A DNA stretch of 64,000 nt from Norana najaformis (lineage: Eukaryota > Annelida > Clitellata > Crassiclitellata > Hormogastridae): NCBI GenBank assembly GCA_964023275.1, contig OZ029929.1:1987501-2051500 (forward strand), given 5' to 3'. Under the pieces are notes generated by a model that saw nothing but the letters and a program-made list of their open reading frames with translations, was not told the origin of the DNA and did no database searches. Every line of letters starts with the position of its first letter. Position 1 is the first letter of the stretch. Made by a program: the position numbers and the translations under genes. Of this stretch, positions 1 to 9,534 are shown piece by piece.

Positions 1-330
1 TCAGGGTAGGTTTAAGATTGATTAGGGTGGAGCAAAGTAGCAAAAGGGGGACTTGGTGGGGTGGCTTAGGGTAGAGTACAGATTACGGATTACACAATCT
101 GTAGATAAAAGCTGTGTATTTCTTACGGTAATGTACCGTAACAAGACATTTATATATAGCACCTTTAGCTGACCATTCAAAGCTAAACATTCAAAAATCC
201 TGCATCGATGGTGTGCATTCGAACAAGGTTTCACTGTAGAAGTTTTCACTGAACAAGGTTTTATTGTATGTGTTTTGTGGTTTGTTGAAACCAATGAAAC
301 ATTCTCCGAGCATCAGTAAGTAAGTAACTT
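1..330. other. Unassigned leading stretch
   Basis: No gene is recognised here. Around 146-180 there is a TATATATAGCACC string resembling the TATAGCGCC cap seen at the ends of many retroposed elements in this window, so part of this stretch is probably an old element end. Confidence 0.3.
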
Positions 331-369
331 GGATGATTACTTTGAGCAGAAAATGCAGCAATTGTTACT

Positions 370-705
370 TTACCACCACAACATCGTCATCACCATCACC
401 ACCATCGCCATCAGCAGCCACATTAACACACAGTAGTTTGCTAACACCAATCCGTAATCACATTAACACCATCAGAATCAATTAACACCCAATAGCAATC
501 TCTTTCACACCCGCTGGTAATCTCATTAACACCAATCTATATTGCTAGTCACATTAAGTCAGTAATCACATTAACACCAATCTGCACCGGTAGTCATGTT
601 AAAACCATCAGTAATCACATTGACACCAATTCAATTGATGGCCACATTAACACTCATCACATTAAATCCAGATTAACACCCATTAGTAACCAAAATAACA
701 CCCCC
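370..705. repeat. Degenerate minisatellite (CACATTAACACCAATC-type)
   Basis: Imperfect tandem copies of a unit of roughly 25-35 bp containing CATTAACACCAATC and GTAATCACATTAA, preceded by a short (CAC/CAT)n run at 370-415. No coding potential is visible. Confidence 0.6.
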
Positions 706-769
706 TTCTCATCCGTCATGACTGTGCAGACTAAACATATAACATTACCGCAATGCAGTGTGACCAGCA

Positions 770-947
770 AAATATAAACCACAGTAGGTTCGGCCTTGAA
801 CTTGACCGGGTCAAGGGTCATTCTGTACGTCCGCCTTTGTGGCTTCTTCCTTGTTTCTTTGCTCTGGTATCTATTTGTTTGTCTGTTTGTCCGTTTCCTA
901 CGATTCCTCGCTCAGCCAAGGGACATATGGCATGTTAACAAATGCAA

Positions 948-989
<42 letters not shown>
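770..989 (+). mobile_element. CTTA-tailed retroposon 3' end, copy 1
   Basis: The stretch ends in GTTAACAAATGC followed by about ten CTTA units. The same body (a TCTG-rich part, then ACGATTCCTCGCTCAGCC, then a TGTTAACAAATGC-like junction) recurs at 44640-44825 and 54905-55062, each time ending in (TTAC)n. A shared body with a simple tail at one end is typical of a non-LTR retroposon 3' end. The family is not named. Confidence 0.65.
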
Positions 990-999
990 TTGCCGGCCT

Positions 1000-1470
1000 C
1001 CCCTCCTACAGAAAATCGACCAGTCCTTACCTCGATCCTGGGCTTGCACGTCTCTCCCGCCTTCAGCTGCTCCTCCCACGACCCGAACGATATTCCGCCC
1101 CTCCTCCTGGCCAGCACCTCGTTCGGGACATCCAGATCCAGGGAAAGCCGAGACGGGACGGCTGCCCCTTCACCTGCGCCCGGCTCTCCATCGCCGCTGC
1201 CCGTAACTGGGGCACCGCTGCCCACGTACAAGCGCATGGCCCGACGGAGATAGACCGACGCAAAGGGTCCTGGGATCGTCGGGTGAAAACTCCGACCGTG
1301 GCCGGGTCCACGTCCGCCGACAGTAACCGACTGGTTTTCTGACAACGAAGCTCCCGCGATTATCCGCAGATTTAAGGAAATCAATGACGGAACGACCAAC
1401 CGCAGGACACCTGGGCTCAAACCCGTCCAACCTTTCACCATAATGGACTCGCCGCGGACGGGTCCAATCG
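1000..1470. other. GC-rich block with overlapping open frames, not recognised
   Basis: About 470 bp clearly richer in G+C than its surroundings, open for 100-150 codons in several frames on both strands. Polypyrimidine CTCCCCTCCTACAG at about 1000 could be a splice acceptor, but no frame gives a protein I recognise and no clear donor follows. It lies between a CTTA tail and a GTAAGTAAGTA run, so it may instead be part of a transposable element. Confidence 0.3.
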
Positions 1471-1514
1471 ACGCTCAGGGAGAACAGCTTGTATAAGTGA
1501 AGTAAGTAAGTATA

Positions 1515-1945
1515 CAATGCAATATCGCAATCGTAAGCCCGAGATTTCTACAGCGCCCAACGAAAGCTGAGTCGCGTGAACCAGTGTATTCATAGGCGCT
1601 CAGTCAAAACAAATCGATCGGCAGGAGGGGTTCGGTTCCAGATCAAGATCCAAGAGTAAGGCAGGAAGACAGTCAGACGGATACGGTGGGTGGTGTTTGG
1701 AACTGAATTTGCAAATAGATAATGGGAAGAAAAGGAATGAGGATAGGATCTGCGGAAGAGGAGTGTTTCCAGTTTTGAGTGAAATACATGCGCAGAGATT
1801 GCAAGGAGTAAAGTGATGGTGAGTTCGTGTGATCCATTAGATAGATAATTTCCGTAATTCTGCTGGAATGTTATTCCAGAGGGGTAGCTGGCTCCAAGTG
1901 ATGGAATAATTGGTTCGATTTCATCATGCATCACGCAGGGTCATT
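1515..1945 (-). mobile_element. LINE 3' end (family LT1), copy 1
   Basis: On the minus strand this encodes HVFHSKLETLLFRRSYPHS, matching the F-x-x-(K/R)LKT-x-LF motif found at the extreme C terminus of CR1/L2-like LINE reverse transcriptase polyproteins. It runs into a 3' UTR ending in GGGCGCTGTAGAAATC and an ACGATT-type tail near 1515-1535. Other copies lie at 28035-28260 and 58550-59140. It is 5'-truncated with no catalytic domain left. Confidence 0.75.
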
Positions 1946-2219
1946 TTCAAGTCAGGTCAGTGAGCTAGATTAAGGTAAGATGTGTAACCGTTCTTTTAAT
2001 GGTAAATTTTGGCGCTTTTCAGTTTTAAGGAAGATAAATTCAGACCACCATCCTTAATCTGTTAAAGGCATTTGATTCAACTCAGAAATCTGACTGTCAC
2101 AAATTACAAACAAATCTGAGACTAAAAATTTGACTGACAAAATCATCATTGTTAAAATGACCAGTTCAAAAAGAAAAGTGCTTCCATCTAGCGAATATAA
2201 TGATACTCAATAACGCCTC
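1946..2219. other. Unassigned AT-rich stretch
   Basis: Nothing is recognised on either strand between the LINE fragment and the following TATG microsatellite. Confidence 0.3.
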
Positions 2220-2235
2220 TACCGTCTAATAATGG

Positions 2236-2320
2236 GGTCTATATGTATGTATGTATGTACGTACGTGCGTACGTAGGTATGTATGTGTGTGTGTATGTAT
2301 GTATTTGTGTATGTACTATG
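2236..2320. repeat. (TATG)n microsatellite
   Basis: Imperfect TATG units with TACG and TGTG variants. Confidence 0.85.
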
Positions 2321-2439
2321 TAATTGTTATACAGAAAACTGATTTTATCGGTTGCTGCTGTTTCACCCATTGCCACTAGCGCTATAAAAATGCCCAGATG
2401 CGTTCATGACCAATAATTAGGTCTTATCTCTCTGTATGT

Positions 2440-2559
2440 ATCCGTGTATCTTCGTGTGTCTGTGTGTCTGAATGTCTGTCTGTCTGCCTCCCTCCCTCAC
2501 ACCCTTCCTCCTCCCTCCTTCCCTCCCTCCCTTCGTCTCTGTCTGTCTGTATGTCTGTC

Positions 2560-2594
<35 letters not shown>

Positions 2595-2620
2595 GTCTCT
2601 GTCTCTCCCTCCCTCCCTCT
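2440..2620. repeat. (TCTG)n / (CTCC)n microsatellite
   Basis: Mixed TCTG and CCTC units. The open frames across it encode only VCLS-type repeats and are not taken as genes. Confidence 0.9.
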
Positions 2621-2689
2621 CTTCTTCCCGTATCTCGACCGCATCTTTCGGACGGATTTATGCATATACGACGTAGCGCCTTTGTGGAT

Positions 2690-2900
2690 CGTCTATGAGC
2701 TTGTTTTCCATCTGAAGCGACCATCGTGTGATGCCTTGAGCTTCATCAACGGTGCGTTCAGCTGGGGGGACGAAGGGACGGACGCCCCTCTGACCGATGC
2801 TTCTCCCTTTTCTCATGATCTTCCAGACCCCAACATTATTTTGATTCAGTCAATTTAGATCTTGGATGCTCCTCTGAGTTATGATAACGGTGCTATAAAA
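2690..2900 (+). mobile_element. Retroposon 3' end with GATAACGGYGCTATARAAG cap
   Basis: Contains TGAAGCGACCATCG followed after a variable stretch by ATGATAACGGTGCTATAAAAG. The same pair of blocks recurs at 33635-33690, 38130-38195 and 40045-40110, and inverted at 40115-40165. Confidence 0.55.
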
Positions 2901-2989
2901 GTCTATTGCTTGGATGAGATCACAACGAGGCTGATATGCGTACAACAGTATCTTGTTGTCTGGCTTTTAGGGTGATTGGGAAGGAGGGA

Positions 2990-3230
2990 TGTGTAAATGG
3001 ATGGATGGATGGAGGGATGGAGGGACGGACGGACGGACGGACGGACGGACGGACGGACGGACGGACAGACGGACGGACGGAGGGACGGACGGATGGATGG
3101 ATGGATAGATAGAATATAGATATATAGATATACAGACAGACAGACAGACCGGCAGGCAGGCAGGCAGGCATACACAGAGAGAGGAGACAGACAGACAGAG
3201 ACAAACAGAGAGAGAGAGAGACTGACAGAC
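2990..3230. repeat. Mosaic tetranucleotide array
   Basis: Successive runs of GGAT, GGAC, GATA, CAGA, GGCA and AGAG units, as if one motif mutated stepwise into the next. The open frames across it are repeat translations. Confidence 0.9.
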
Positions 3231-3239
3231 CGACCCGCT

Positions 3240-3690
3240 GACCCTATGACCCACATCACCCAACCAAAACCACGTGATCACCCACAGTCCACTGCGATCC
3301 GAACCTGTGACCGAAGCAACGAAGGACTGCATCTCTGACATTCAGCCATTCGACTCTCATGGAGTCTTAACAATAAAAAGGCGAGCGTGATGCAATCTCC
3401 CTGCGCATAGAGCCCACGCTCCTCCTGTCCCCTAATACGTCATAGAGTCGCTGTTCGTTATAAGCGCTTCCACGATATATTATCCGCTGGGACGCCAGCT
3501 GAGCCGAACAGAAATCGATTCACTTCTACCGAAGATCCTTCGCCTAGTGTTCTTCCGCCTGATAAAGGATCCGTTACAAACAGACGAAACTTGGTGGATT
3601 AATACGCCGATACTTCGGTCACGCCTGTGTTCGATGAAAGCTCAACGCCCCCTGGCGTTAAAAAGAAACCCTGTGAAAATCGACCTTCAG
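3240..3690. other. Unassigned unique-looking stretch
   Basis: Mixed-composition DNA with no long frame, no recognised element and no clear splice-bounded exon. Confidence 0.3.
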
Positions 3691-3691
3691 T

Positions 3692-3762
<71 letters not shown>

Positions 3763-3785
3763 CAACAACAACAACAACAACAACA
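3692..3785. repeat. (AAT)n passing into (AAC)n
   Basis: A run of about twenty AAT units followed by about eight AAC units. Confidence 0.95.
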
Positions 3786-3879
3786 TTAAAAATAATAATC
3801 TATTAGTCGTAATATTAATGTATTATTGCGTGATGTAACTAGGCAGTTTCTAGCCCATGGTGTAGGTTTACGAAATGCG

Positions 3880-4145
3880 CTAAATGTAAATGTAAATGTA
3901 AATGTACATGTTTGACTATAGCCATCGCATATATGGGCTCGATCCTGATATTTTTCAATGTATTGAACGGGTGAGATCCTTCACCACCGCTGTCCGTTTC
4001 AATGGGCGCCACGCCATTTAAGGTCCCCGTGTACGGACCATGCTAGCCTGTGATTTAAATCTATGAAATAAGCCACGATCGGTATGCGAATCGGCATCCT
4101 CACGCACGGAGGCGCTTTAACCGATGTAGCTAACTAGGCCCGGTT
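3880..4145 (-). mobile_element. tRNA-derived SINE, family S1
   Basis: Read on the minus strand, the head at about 4145-4080 resembles a tRNA, with A-box-like TTAGCTACATCGG and B-box-like GATTCGCATACC about 40 bp apart. A body of about 150 bp follows (GGCGTGGCGCCCATT, then GGTGAAGGATCTCACCCG), and the 3' end is a run of TTTACA units. Partial or full copies lie at 33725-33860, 33885-34110, 42430-42590, 43045-43190, 57365-57500 and 58190-58420. Internal Pol III promoter boxes plus a simple tail define a SINE, and the shared body was checked by eye. Confidence 0.8.
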
Positions 4146-4435
4146 ACATTACACTACAGCGAGAGCACCCATGGTTGTGGAGTTGAAGGATTTTCTGCTG
4201 AAGATCACACGCTACACCAGCAACGGGCAACCTCTGATTTCGAACTTCGGACACAGTGGGAAAAGGTTAATGCTTTACTATTTAACCCAGAAGGCGATAT
4301 ACGAATTTGGGGAGGTATTAATTGGGTGACACATTCACGCTCAAAGAATTGGGTGAAACATTCAACCTAAATCTAACCTAATAAGCGCTGTCCCTTACAC
4401 ACCTCTTTTAAGCTCATCATATATATCTTCATCCG

Positions 4436-4505
4436 CTACTTCTATATATATATATCATATATATCATATATATATATACAGCAACAGTAATCCAGTATAT
4501 ATATA
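4436..4505. repeat. (TA)n-rich tract
   Basis: TATATATATATCATATATATC-type alternating sequence. Confidence 0.8.
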
Positions 4506-4526
4506 CAGCAGATAAAGAAGGGCTGC

Positions 4527-4795
4527 AAACTCCGCCACTGCTGTATTTGGGTGGTGCCAGTCCCAAGCCTGGATAAAGTCAACGGCTTTTGATACCATAA
4601 GATGTCGTTAAACACTAGAAGGGGGGGGCTGTCTCTTAGACACCTCTTTTAAGTTGACCATTCGCTATACAAATGAAAGAAGCTGAACAGTACATGTGTT
4701 AACACAACAGCAGTGGACGTATCTTTCGTAGTAACGGCTGGGTAGACGTCACTGGCTCTGGCAGCCACAAGTTGTAGTTAAACACTGGATAGCCC
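4527..4795. repeat. R150 dispersed repeat units
   Basis: Contains CTCCGCCACTGC and GTGCCAGTCCCAAGCCTGG, the block CTTAGACACCTCTTTTAAG, and CTGGCAGCCACAAG. These are variants of the roughly 150-bp modular repeat found at ten or so sites in the window, here in the orientation opposite to the 6800-7140 copy. Confidence 0.7.
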
Positions 4796-5055
4796 AGATA
4801 GACAGCCACAGACATGAAGTGTTAGCGACTTCATTTTCTTAGCCTCAGCATACAAGAGCGGGTGGCCAGTCCTCTCCATCGCCGCATGATCTTCCGATCA
4901 ACAGTGAACGGCAGTGTACTCATTTTAAAACAGAGTTCGCCAGATGGCGCAAATGGAGGGGATATTTTTGAAAATATTACTACCCTTACGGGATCTGAAG
5001 CCTCAACCTCTCGGTTGACAGATCAGCAAGCTGACCATTGGACTATCTGACCATG
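4796..5055 (-). mobile_element. tRNA-derived SINE, family S6
   Basis: The minus strand starts with an A-box-like TAGTCCAATGGTCAGC and, about 40 bp on, a B-box-like GGCTTCAGATCCC. The body carries CGAGGCTAAGAAAATGAAG-like sequence shared with 22136-22310, 50098-50280 and 54000-54272. Confidence 0.65.
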
Positions 5056-5280
5056 CAGAAGATACGCCAACCATGTCCCTGCTCTAGATTTAGGTGACAG
5101 GAACCGGGGGCGTGACCCCCTGGACACCCCAGTGTCTGCTAAGACTTCTGCACGTTACAGGCAGTTCCAAAAACACAGACAGCAATATTGAAAAGAAACC
5201 GGACATTAAAGCAGATCAGAAGGAATAGAGAGAGACGGACATGAAAGAGTAACGAGGTACCCGTCGCAATCTGCCCTGCT
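5056..5280. other. Unassigned short stretch
   Basis: No gene or repeat is recognised. Confidence 0.3.
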
Positions 5281-5282
5281 GC

Positions 5283-5512
5283 TATTCTCTCTGTCTCTCT
5301 GTCTGTCTGTCTGTCTGTCTCTGTCTGTCTGTCTCTCTGTCTGTCTCTGTCTGTATGTCTCTCTGTCTGTCTCTGTCTGTCTCTGTCCGTCTATCCCTGT
5401 CTGTCTGTCTCTCCTGTCTGTCTGTCTCTGTCTGTCTCTGTCTGTCTCTGTCTGTCTCTCTGTCTCTCCATCCTGTCTGTCTGTCTCTCTGTATATGTAT
5501 ATATATATGTAT
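5283..5512. repeat. (TCTG)n microsatellite with TA end
   Basis: TCTG/TCTC units ending in TATATGTATATATATATG. Frames across it on both strands are repeat translations. Confidence 0.9.
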
Positions 5513-5699
5513 TTCTCCTTGCTTCTCATCCTCTTGCTTCTCTTCTATTTCCTCTTTTTTTACCCCCTCTTCCATCTCCCTCCGCCTCATCTTTTTCTTC
5601 TTTTAAAAATATATATCTTTACTTATTATTAGATGTGCTCTTAGGTTGATTTTATGAATCCATTCAAGTCAGAAGACTTTTGAAACTCTGGTTCGAATC

Positions 5700-5785
5700 C
5701 TCCTCCTCCTCCTCCTCCTCCTCCTCTTCCTCCTCCTCCTCCTCTTCCTCTTCCTCCCCCTCCTCCTCCTCCTCCTCCTCATCTT
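5700..5785. repeat. (TCC)n microsatellite
   Basis: Nearly pure TCC/TTCC polypyrimidine run. Confidence 0.95.
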
Positions 5786-5859
5786 CATCCACCGCCAGTT
5801 TCCACGCATGCGCATTGCTCCACCGGGTTTAGACAGAGAATGTAGTGTAACGCAGTGCA

Positions 5860-6311
5860 AACGGACATTTATATAGCGCCCTATACAACCAATTGAAACA
5901 ATAACAATACTAAGGATGACAATGATTCATTAATATTTATATTACTATACTGCTACTACAACTACTACTATTACAACAACTACCACAACAACAACAACTA
6001 CTACTACTACTACTACTGTTACTACTACCGTTATTTTTTATATTATTAATTTATTATTATTATTACTTTTTTAAAATATTTTTCCTTATTAGTAATATTT
6101 TACTTTTATTATTATTATTTATTTTCATTATTACTATTTCGTCAATTTTTGAATTACACGGCATAACATCAATTAAGACAAGGATCCCACTTGTAAAAAA
6201 AAACGCCGTTTTGGAATTTATCGCCTTCATAATTGCAGTTTAAAGGTGTTTAAACGTGTACTTTTATTTGATGATATTCCGGCCTGAACCGCGTTTATTA
6301 CTAACTATTGA

Positions 6312-6370
<59 letters not shown>

Positions 6371-6430
6371 TTAAATTTTTTTAAAATTATTATTATTATT
6401 ATTATTTATTTTTATTATATCATATTATAT
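5860..6430. repeat. Trinucleotide-rich AT block (ACT, TTA units)
   Basis: Begins with a TTTATATAGCGCC element end at about 5868. Then come (ACT)n/(ACA)n at 5950-6030, AT-rich filler, and (TTA)n at about 6310-6370 with a second TTA run to about 6425. No coding signal. Confidence 0.75.
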
Positions 6431-6780
6431 TATATTTTATGCGCTAAGGTGGATATTCGGACATTGCCATATTGTGAAATCGTTTAATACGGACTCCGTA
6501 TAAAACTGAATCTAATGAAACCGACGATTACCTGCTCTAAAGCCTAGAAGCAGCCTACGCTAACGCAGCTTGAATGCTCATAGGCATCATTGTCTGGTAT
6601 TAGTGCACATTCACTATGGTATTATTGTCAGACATTGTTGTGGCCATTTGTACCAATTTGAAATTTAAATGAACTGTCTAGCAGGGCGTTAATCATTGTG
6701 CTTTGACACCAGATATTTTGTGTATATGACCTTTTTAGCTACGGTAGTGTCTGCTGATGACTGAGATTACAATACACAGT
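6431..6780. other. Unassigned AT-rich stretch
   Basis: Mixed-composition DNA with no recognised element or exon. Confidence 0.3.
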
Positions 6781-6799
6781 TAACCTTCACGTAATAGTA

Positions 6800-7140
6800 T
6801 TACCCAATGTTTAACGACACCTTGTGGCTACCGGGCCATTGATGTTGACCTTACTTACATAACGCTGCTGGAGTATTGCAGTATAGTAGTTCCTCAGTTT
6901 AACGACATCTTATGGCATCAAAGGCCGTTGCCGTAGCCCTCCTCCTTTATCAAGGCTTGGAACTGGCACTACCCCCAAACAAGGCAGTGGCGGAGTATTG
7001 CAGTATTAAGGGCCAGAATGAACATATAGTCTCGATCAAATGTGTTTTAAAGGTGTGTTATCTCATCTTCTATACTATCAATAGTATTCATTGTTTAGCG
7101 ACATCTTGTGGCCGCCAGGACAGTTGACGTTGACATTTAT
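6800..7140 (-). repeat. R150 repeat cluster
   Basis: Three consecutive modules: ACGACACCTTGTGGCTACCG (6812), a full extended unit with CTCCTCCTTTATCAAGGC and CTACCCCCAAACAAGGCAG (6885-6995), and GTGTTTTAAAGGTGTG plus GCGACATCTTGTGGCCGCC (7040-7135). Open frames here translate the repeat and recur identically at other copies (for example 51052-51252, where a MASKAVAVALLLYPGL start recurs), so they are not genes. Confidence 0.75.
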
Positions 7141-7348
7141 CCTCTGGATAAAACCGGATTTTAAGCAAAAGGTGTGTGTGTGCGTGTCTGAATAGTAGCA
7201 GACATTATTTCCGAAGAGCGTTTTATACAAGAGTTAGTCACATGGTCTTTCGATGTGAATGAACTTTGAACTCGGACGAAACTGGCGGAAAGTCTGTTAT
7301 TCGTTGGCACGTGATACTTCTCTTAGTTCTTGTAACGGGCTCCTTGGT

Positions 7349-7567
7349 GTCCGTTGCTTCTGACAACAAAGATGCCGTTGTTATTAACAACATAGTTCCC
7401 GTTGCTATTGACAGCAATGTTTGGGTTGCTATAGGCAACATACATATCTTCCGTAGAACAGACCCAGCTGCGAATGGCAGTATGGATTCCGTTGCTACTG
7501 GAAACAAACAAGACTTCGTTGTTATTGACAACATAAACTCCGTTGCTAATGGTAACATAGTCTCGCC
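7349..7567 (+). repeat. 24-bp tandem repeat encoding an open 8-residue repeat
   Basis: About nine units of 24 bp built on CCGTTGCTATTGACAACA, some degenerate and two with altered length. Because 24 is a multiple of three, one plus frame stays open through the array and reads as VVINNIVP / VAIDSNVW / VAIGNIHI / VVIDNINS / VANGNIVS. A hydrophobic VILLLVLVTGSLVSVA stretch precedes it, resembling a signal peptide, but there is no in-frame ATG before an upstream stop. The minus strand is open as well. I treat it as a minisatellite, with a low chance of being an exon. Confidence 0.6.
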
Positions 7568-7749
7568 GAAATAAACCACGCAGCGTACAGACTCATCACA
7601 AAGCAGAGTGAAGGGGATTTAGGGGGAATTTGAACTTTGAACTCGACAGAACAACAACGTCACAACGTTCTCTGGAATGCGCATGCGCGCGCAGCCGCGA
7701 AACCGGCGTCGCGAAAAGGTCGACGACCCGGCATGACCCCGGGGTCAGA

Positions 7750-8892
7750 CTACGACCCGTTGGCGGGGGCGGAGACAGTGGCAGCAGCCGAAGCCGGCAT
7801 CGTTGGTGGAAAAGAAGCGAGGTTGAGGATGTTGCACGGCATCAAATCGGAATGCGGGTCAATCTCCTCAATGATGATCTGACCCGCATTCTCCTTCGTC
7901 ACCTCTGGCCCTCCGAAGCCCTTGACGAACGCCCCGACGATCAGGTGCCCGTCGGGAGTCAGTCCTCCGCGGATCGAGTATGCCTCGATCTTCTCGGACA
8001 GCTCGAACTCCTTCGAGTACTTGTTCTTCGAGAGGCGTTCGGACGTCCGCTCCTCGTGCTTCGCCTTGATCAAGATCCGGTTCTCCTTGATCACCTGGAT
8101 CGTGATGTCCTTCGGCTTGAACATCGTCCCGACTTCGACAACGAGGTGCATCTTACGGTGCCCGTTCTCCTCGCGGAACGTCGGGATGCCCAGTTTCAGC
8201 TCCTTCAGAGGGCTGTTTGGGGTGTTGGCCGGCGACTTGGAGCGGGCCGAGCCGTGGAAGGAGTGCGAGGGGCTCGGCCCGCCCTTCTTCGTCGTTCCAG
8301 CCGCCGGCTGCTTCGGAACGGTTGGGGCCTCGACGAGAAGAATCCCGTCCGAGGTGAGGCGAGATTTCAGGCGCGTCGGGTCGACTTCCTTCGGCTTCTG
8401 AATCTTCCGGTTGAAGTCTCTCTTGACGGGGACTCCCGACGGCGTGTCCTCCATCTTCGTGGCCCTGACGACGATGCGGTCGCTGTCCGAGGAGACGCGG
8501 ACGCTGTCCGGGTCGAAACCCCTCAGGTCGAACCTCAGCCGGAACTTGCGGTGTTCGGATTCGGGGCTGTCCGTGAAGAGCGTCTTCATCTTCTTGACGT
8601 TGAGAATGTCGGTGCTGCCTCGACGCTTTGCAACCATGGGATCATCCAGGAGTTCATCGCTACCCCAGACGCGATCGCTACGGTGCAGCTTGAGGAACTC
8701 CTCACGCATCTTCTCGACGTCCCGTTCCCATTCGCGCCGTTTCAGCTTCAGCTCCGACTCGGCCTGTCTCTCCATATCACGCAGGCCCTTCAGCTGCCGG
8801 TTCTCGAAGGTCAGGCTGTCGTGGATCAGTGCGATCGACATCGGTTCCAGCGACAGCGCCACTCCGCTCGACGCTGACGCGGAGGACGGCAT
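7750..8892 (-). CDS. HSP20-family protein with two alpha-crystallin domains (p40/Hsp36-like)
   Basis: A 380-residue intronless frame ending in TAG at 7750. The first ATG is at 8890-8892. The frame stays open about 120 bp further upstream without an ATG, so a longer spliced N terminus is possible. Residues about 27-72 are charged and helix-prone (KLKRREWERDVEKMREEF). Alpha-crystallin domain 1 is at about 117-190, ending in the family-typical RLTSDGILLVEAP. A Ser/Pro/Lys/Gly linker covers about 191-235. Domain 2 is at about 245-324 with GGLTPDGHLIVGAF. Small heat-shock proteins are ATP-independent chaperones that hold unfolding proteins, usually as cytosolic oligomers. Two tandem crystallin domains on one chain are unusual and are best known from flatworms (Schistosoma egg antigen p40, Taenia Hsp36). 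I saw no clear heat-shock element in the upstream 500 bp, which is mostly a 40-bp minisatellite. Confidence 0.93.
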   Translation of the reverse strand: MPSSASASSGVALSLEPMSIALIHDSLTFENRQLKGLRDMERQAESELKLKRREWERDVEKMREEFLKLHRSDRVWGSDELLDDPMVAKRRGSTDILNVKKMKTLFTDSPESEHRKFRLRFDLRGFDPDSVRVSSDSDRIVVRATKMEDTPSGVPVKRDFNRKIQKPKEVDPTRLKSRLTSDGILLVEAPTVPKQPAAGTTKKGGPSPSHSFHGSARSKSPANTPNSPLKELKLGIPTFREENGHRKMHLVVEVGTMFKPKDITIQVIKENRILIKAKHEERTSERLSKNKYSKEFELSEKIEAYSIRGGLTPDGHLIVGAFVKGFGGPEVTKENAGQIIIEEIDPHSDLMPCNILNLASFPPTMPASAAATVSAPANGS

Positions 8893-9045
8893 CTTCTTCT
8901 TGGACGCCACGGTTGATGGTGGTAGCGCTGGCGGTGATATATGTGTTGTTGGTGATGGTATCGGCGGCAGCAGTGATGATGGTAGTACTGCCAGGTGGTG
9001 AACACTCAGATGTTAGTTAAGGTGGTGATAGATGTGGCAGCGACA

Positions 9046-9390
9046 GCGATGGTGGTTGTGGTGGTGCTGCTATCTGTGGCGGGATATAATAGTGGTTGTG
9101 GTGGTGGTGCTATCTGTGGCGGGATATAATAGTGGTTGTGGTGGTGCTGCCAACTGTGGCGGGATATAATAGTGGTTGTGGTGGTGCTGCTATCTATGGC
9201 GGGATATAATAGTGGTTTTGGTGGTGGTGCTATCTGTGGCGGGATATAATAGTGGTTGTGGTGGTGCTGCTATCTATGGCGGGATATAATAGTGGTTTTG
9301 GTGGTGGTGCTATCTGTGGCGGGATATAATAGTGGTTGTGGTGGTGCTGCTATCTGTGGCGGGATATAATAGTGGTTGTGGTGGTTAAGC
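9046..9390. repeat. 40-bp minisatellite upstream of the HSP20 gene
   Basis: Eight units of exactly 40 bp, phased by GGCGGGATATAATAG at 9078, 9118 and so on to 9358, with few substitutions. It lies 150-500 bp upstream of the HSP20 start codon, so it could sit in the promoter region. On the gene's strand each unit carries CTATTATATCCC. Confidence 0.9.
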
Positions 9391-9534
9391 TGTGGTGTAG
9401 TAGTAGTGACTGTGGTTGGAACCCAGCAACGGTATCACACGCAATCTACAATATATAAATTTTTCATTTAAAAAAGCACAAGAAACTAAAAATAACAATT
9501 CAGGATTTTAATAAGGACACCAGATGAGGTTGTA

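Noticed and set aside
1000-1470. Coding exon in the GC-rich block
   Set aside because: Open frames overlap on both strands, no family match, no donor. It may be a transposable element.
7630-8877. Plus-strand frame of 415 codons opposite the HSP20 gene
   Set aside because: It is the antisense shadow of a real HSP20 frame. GC-rich codon third positions on the minus strand remove stops, and there is no recognisable domain.
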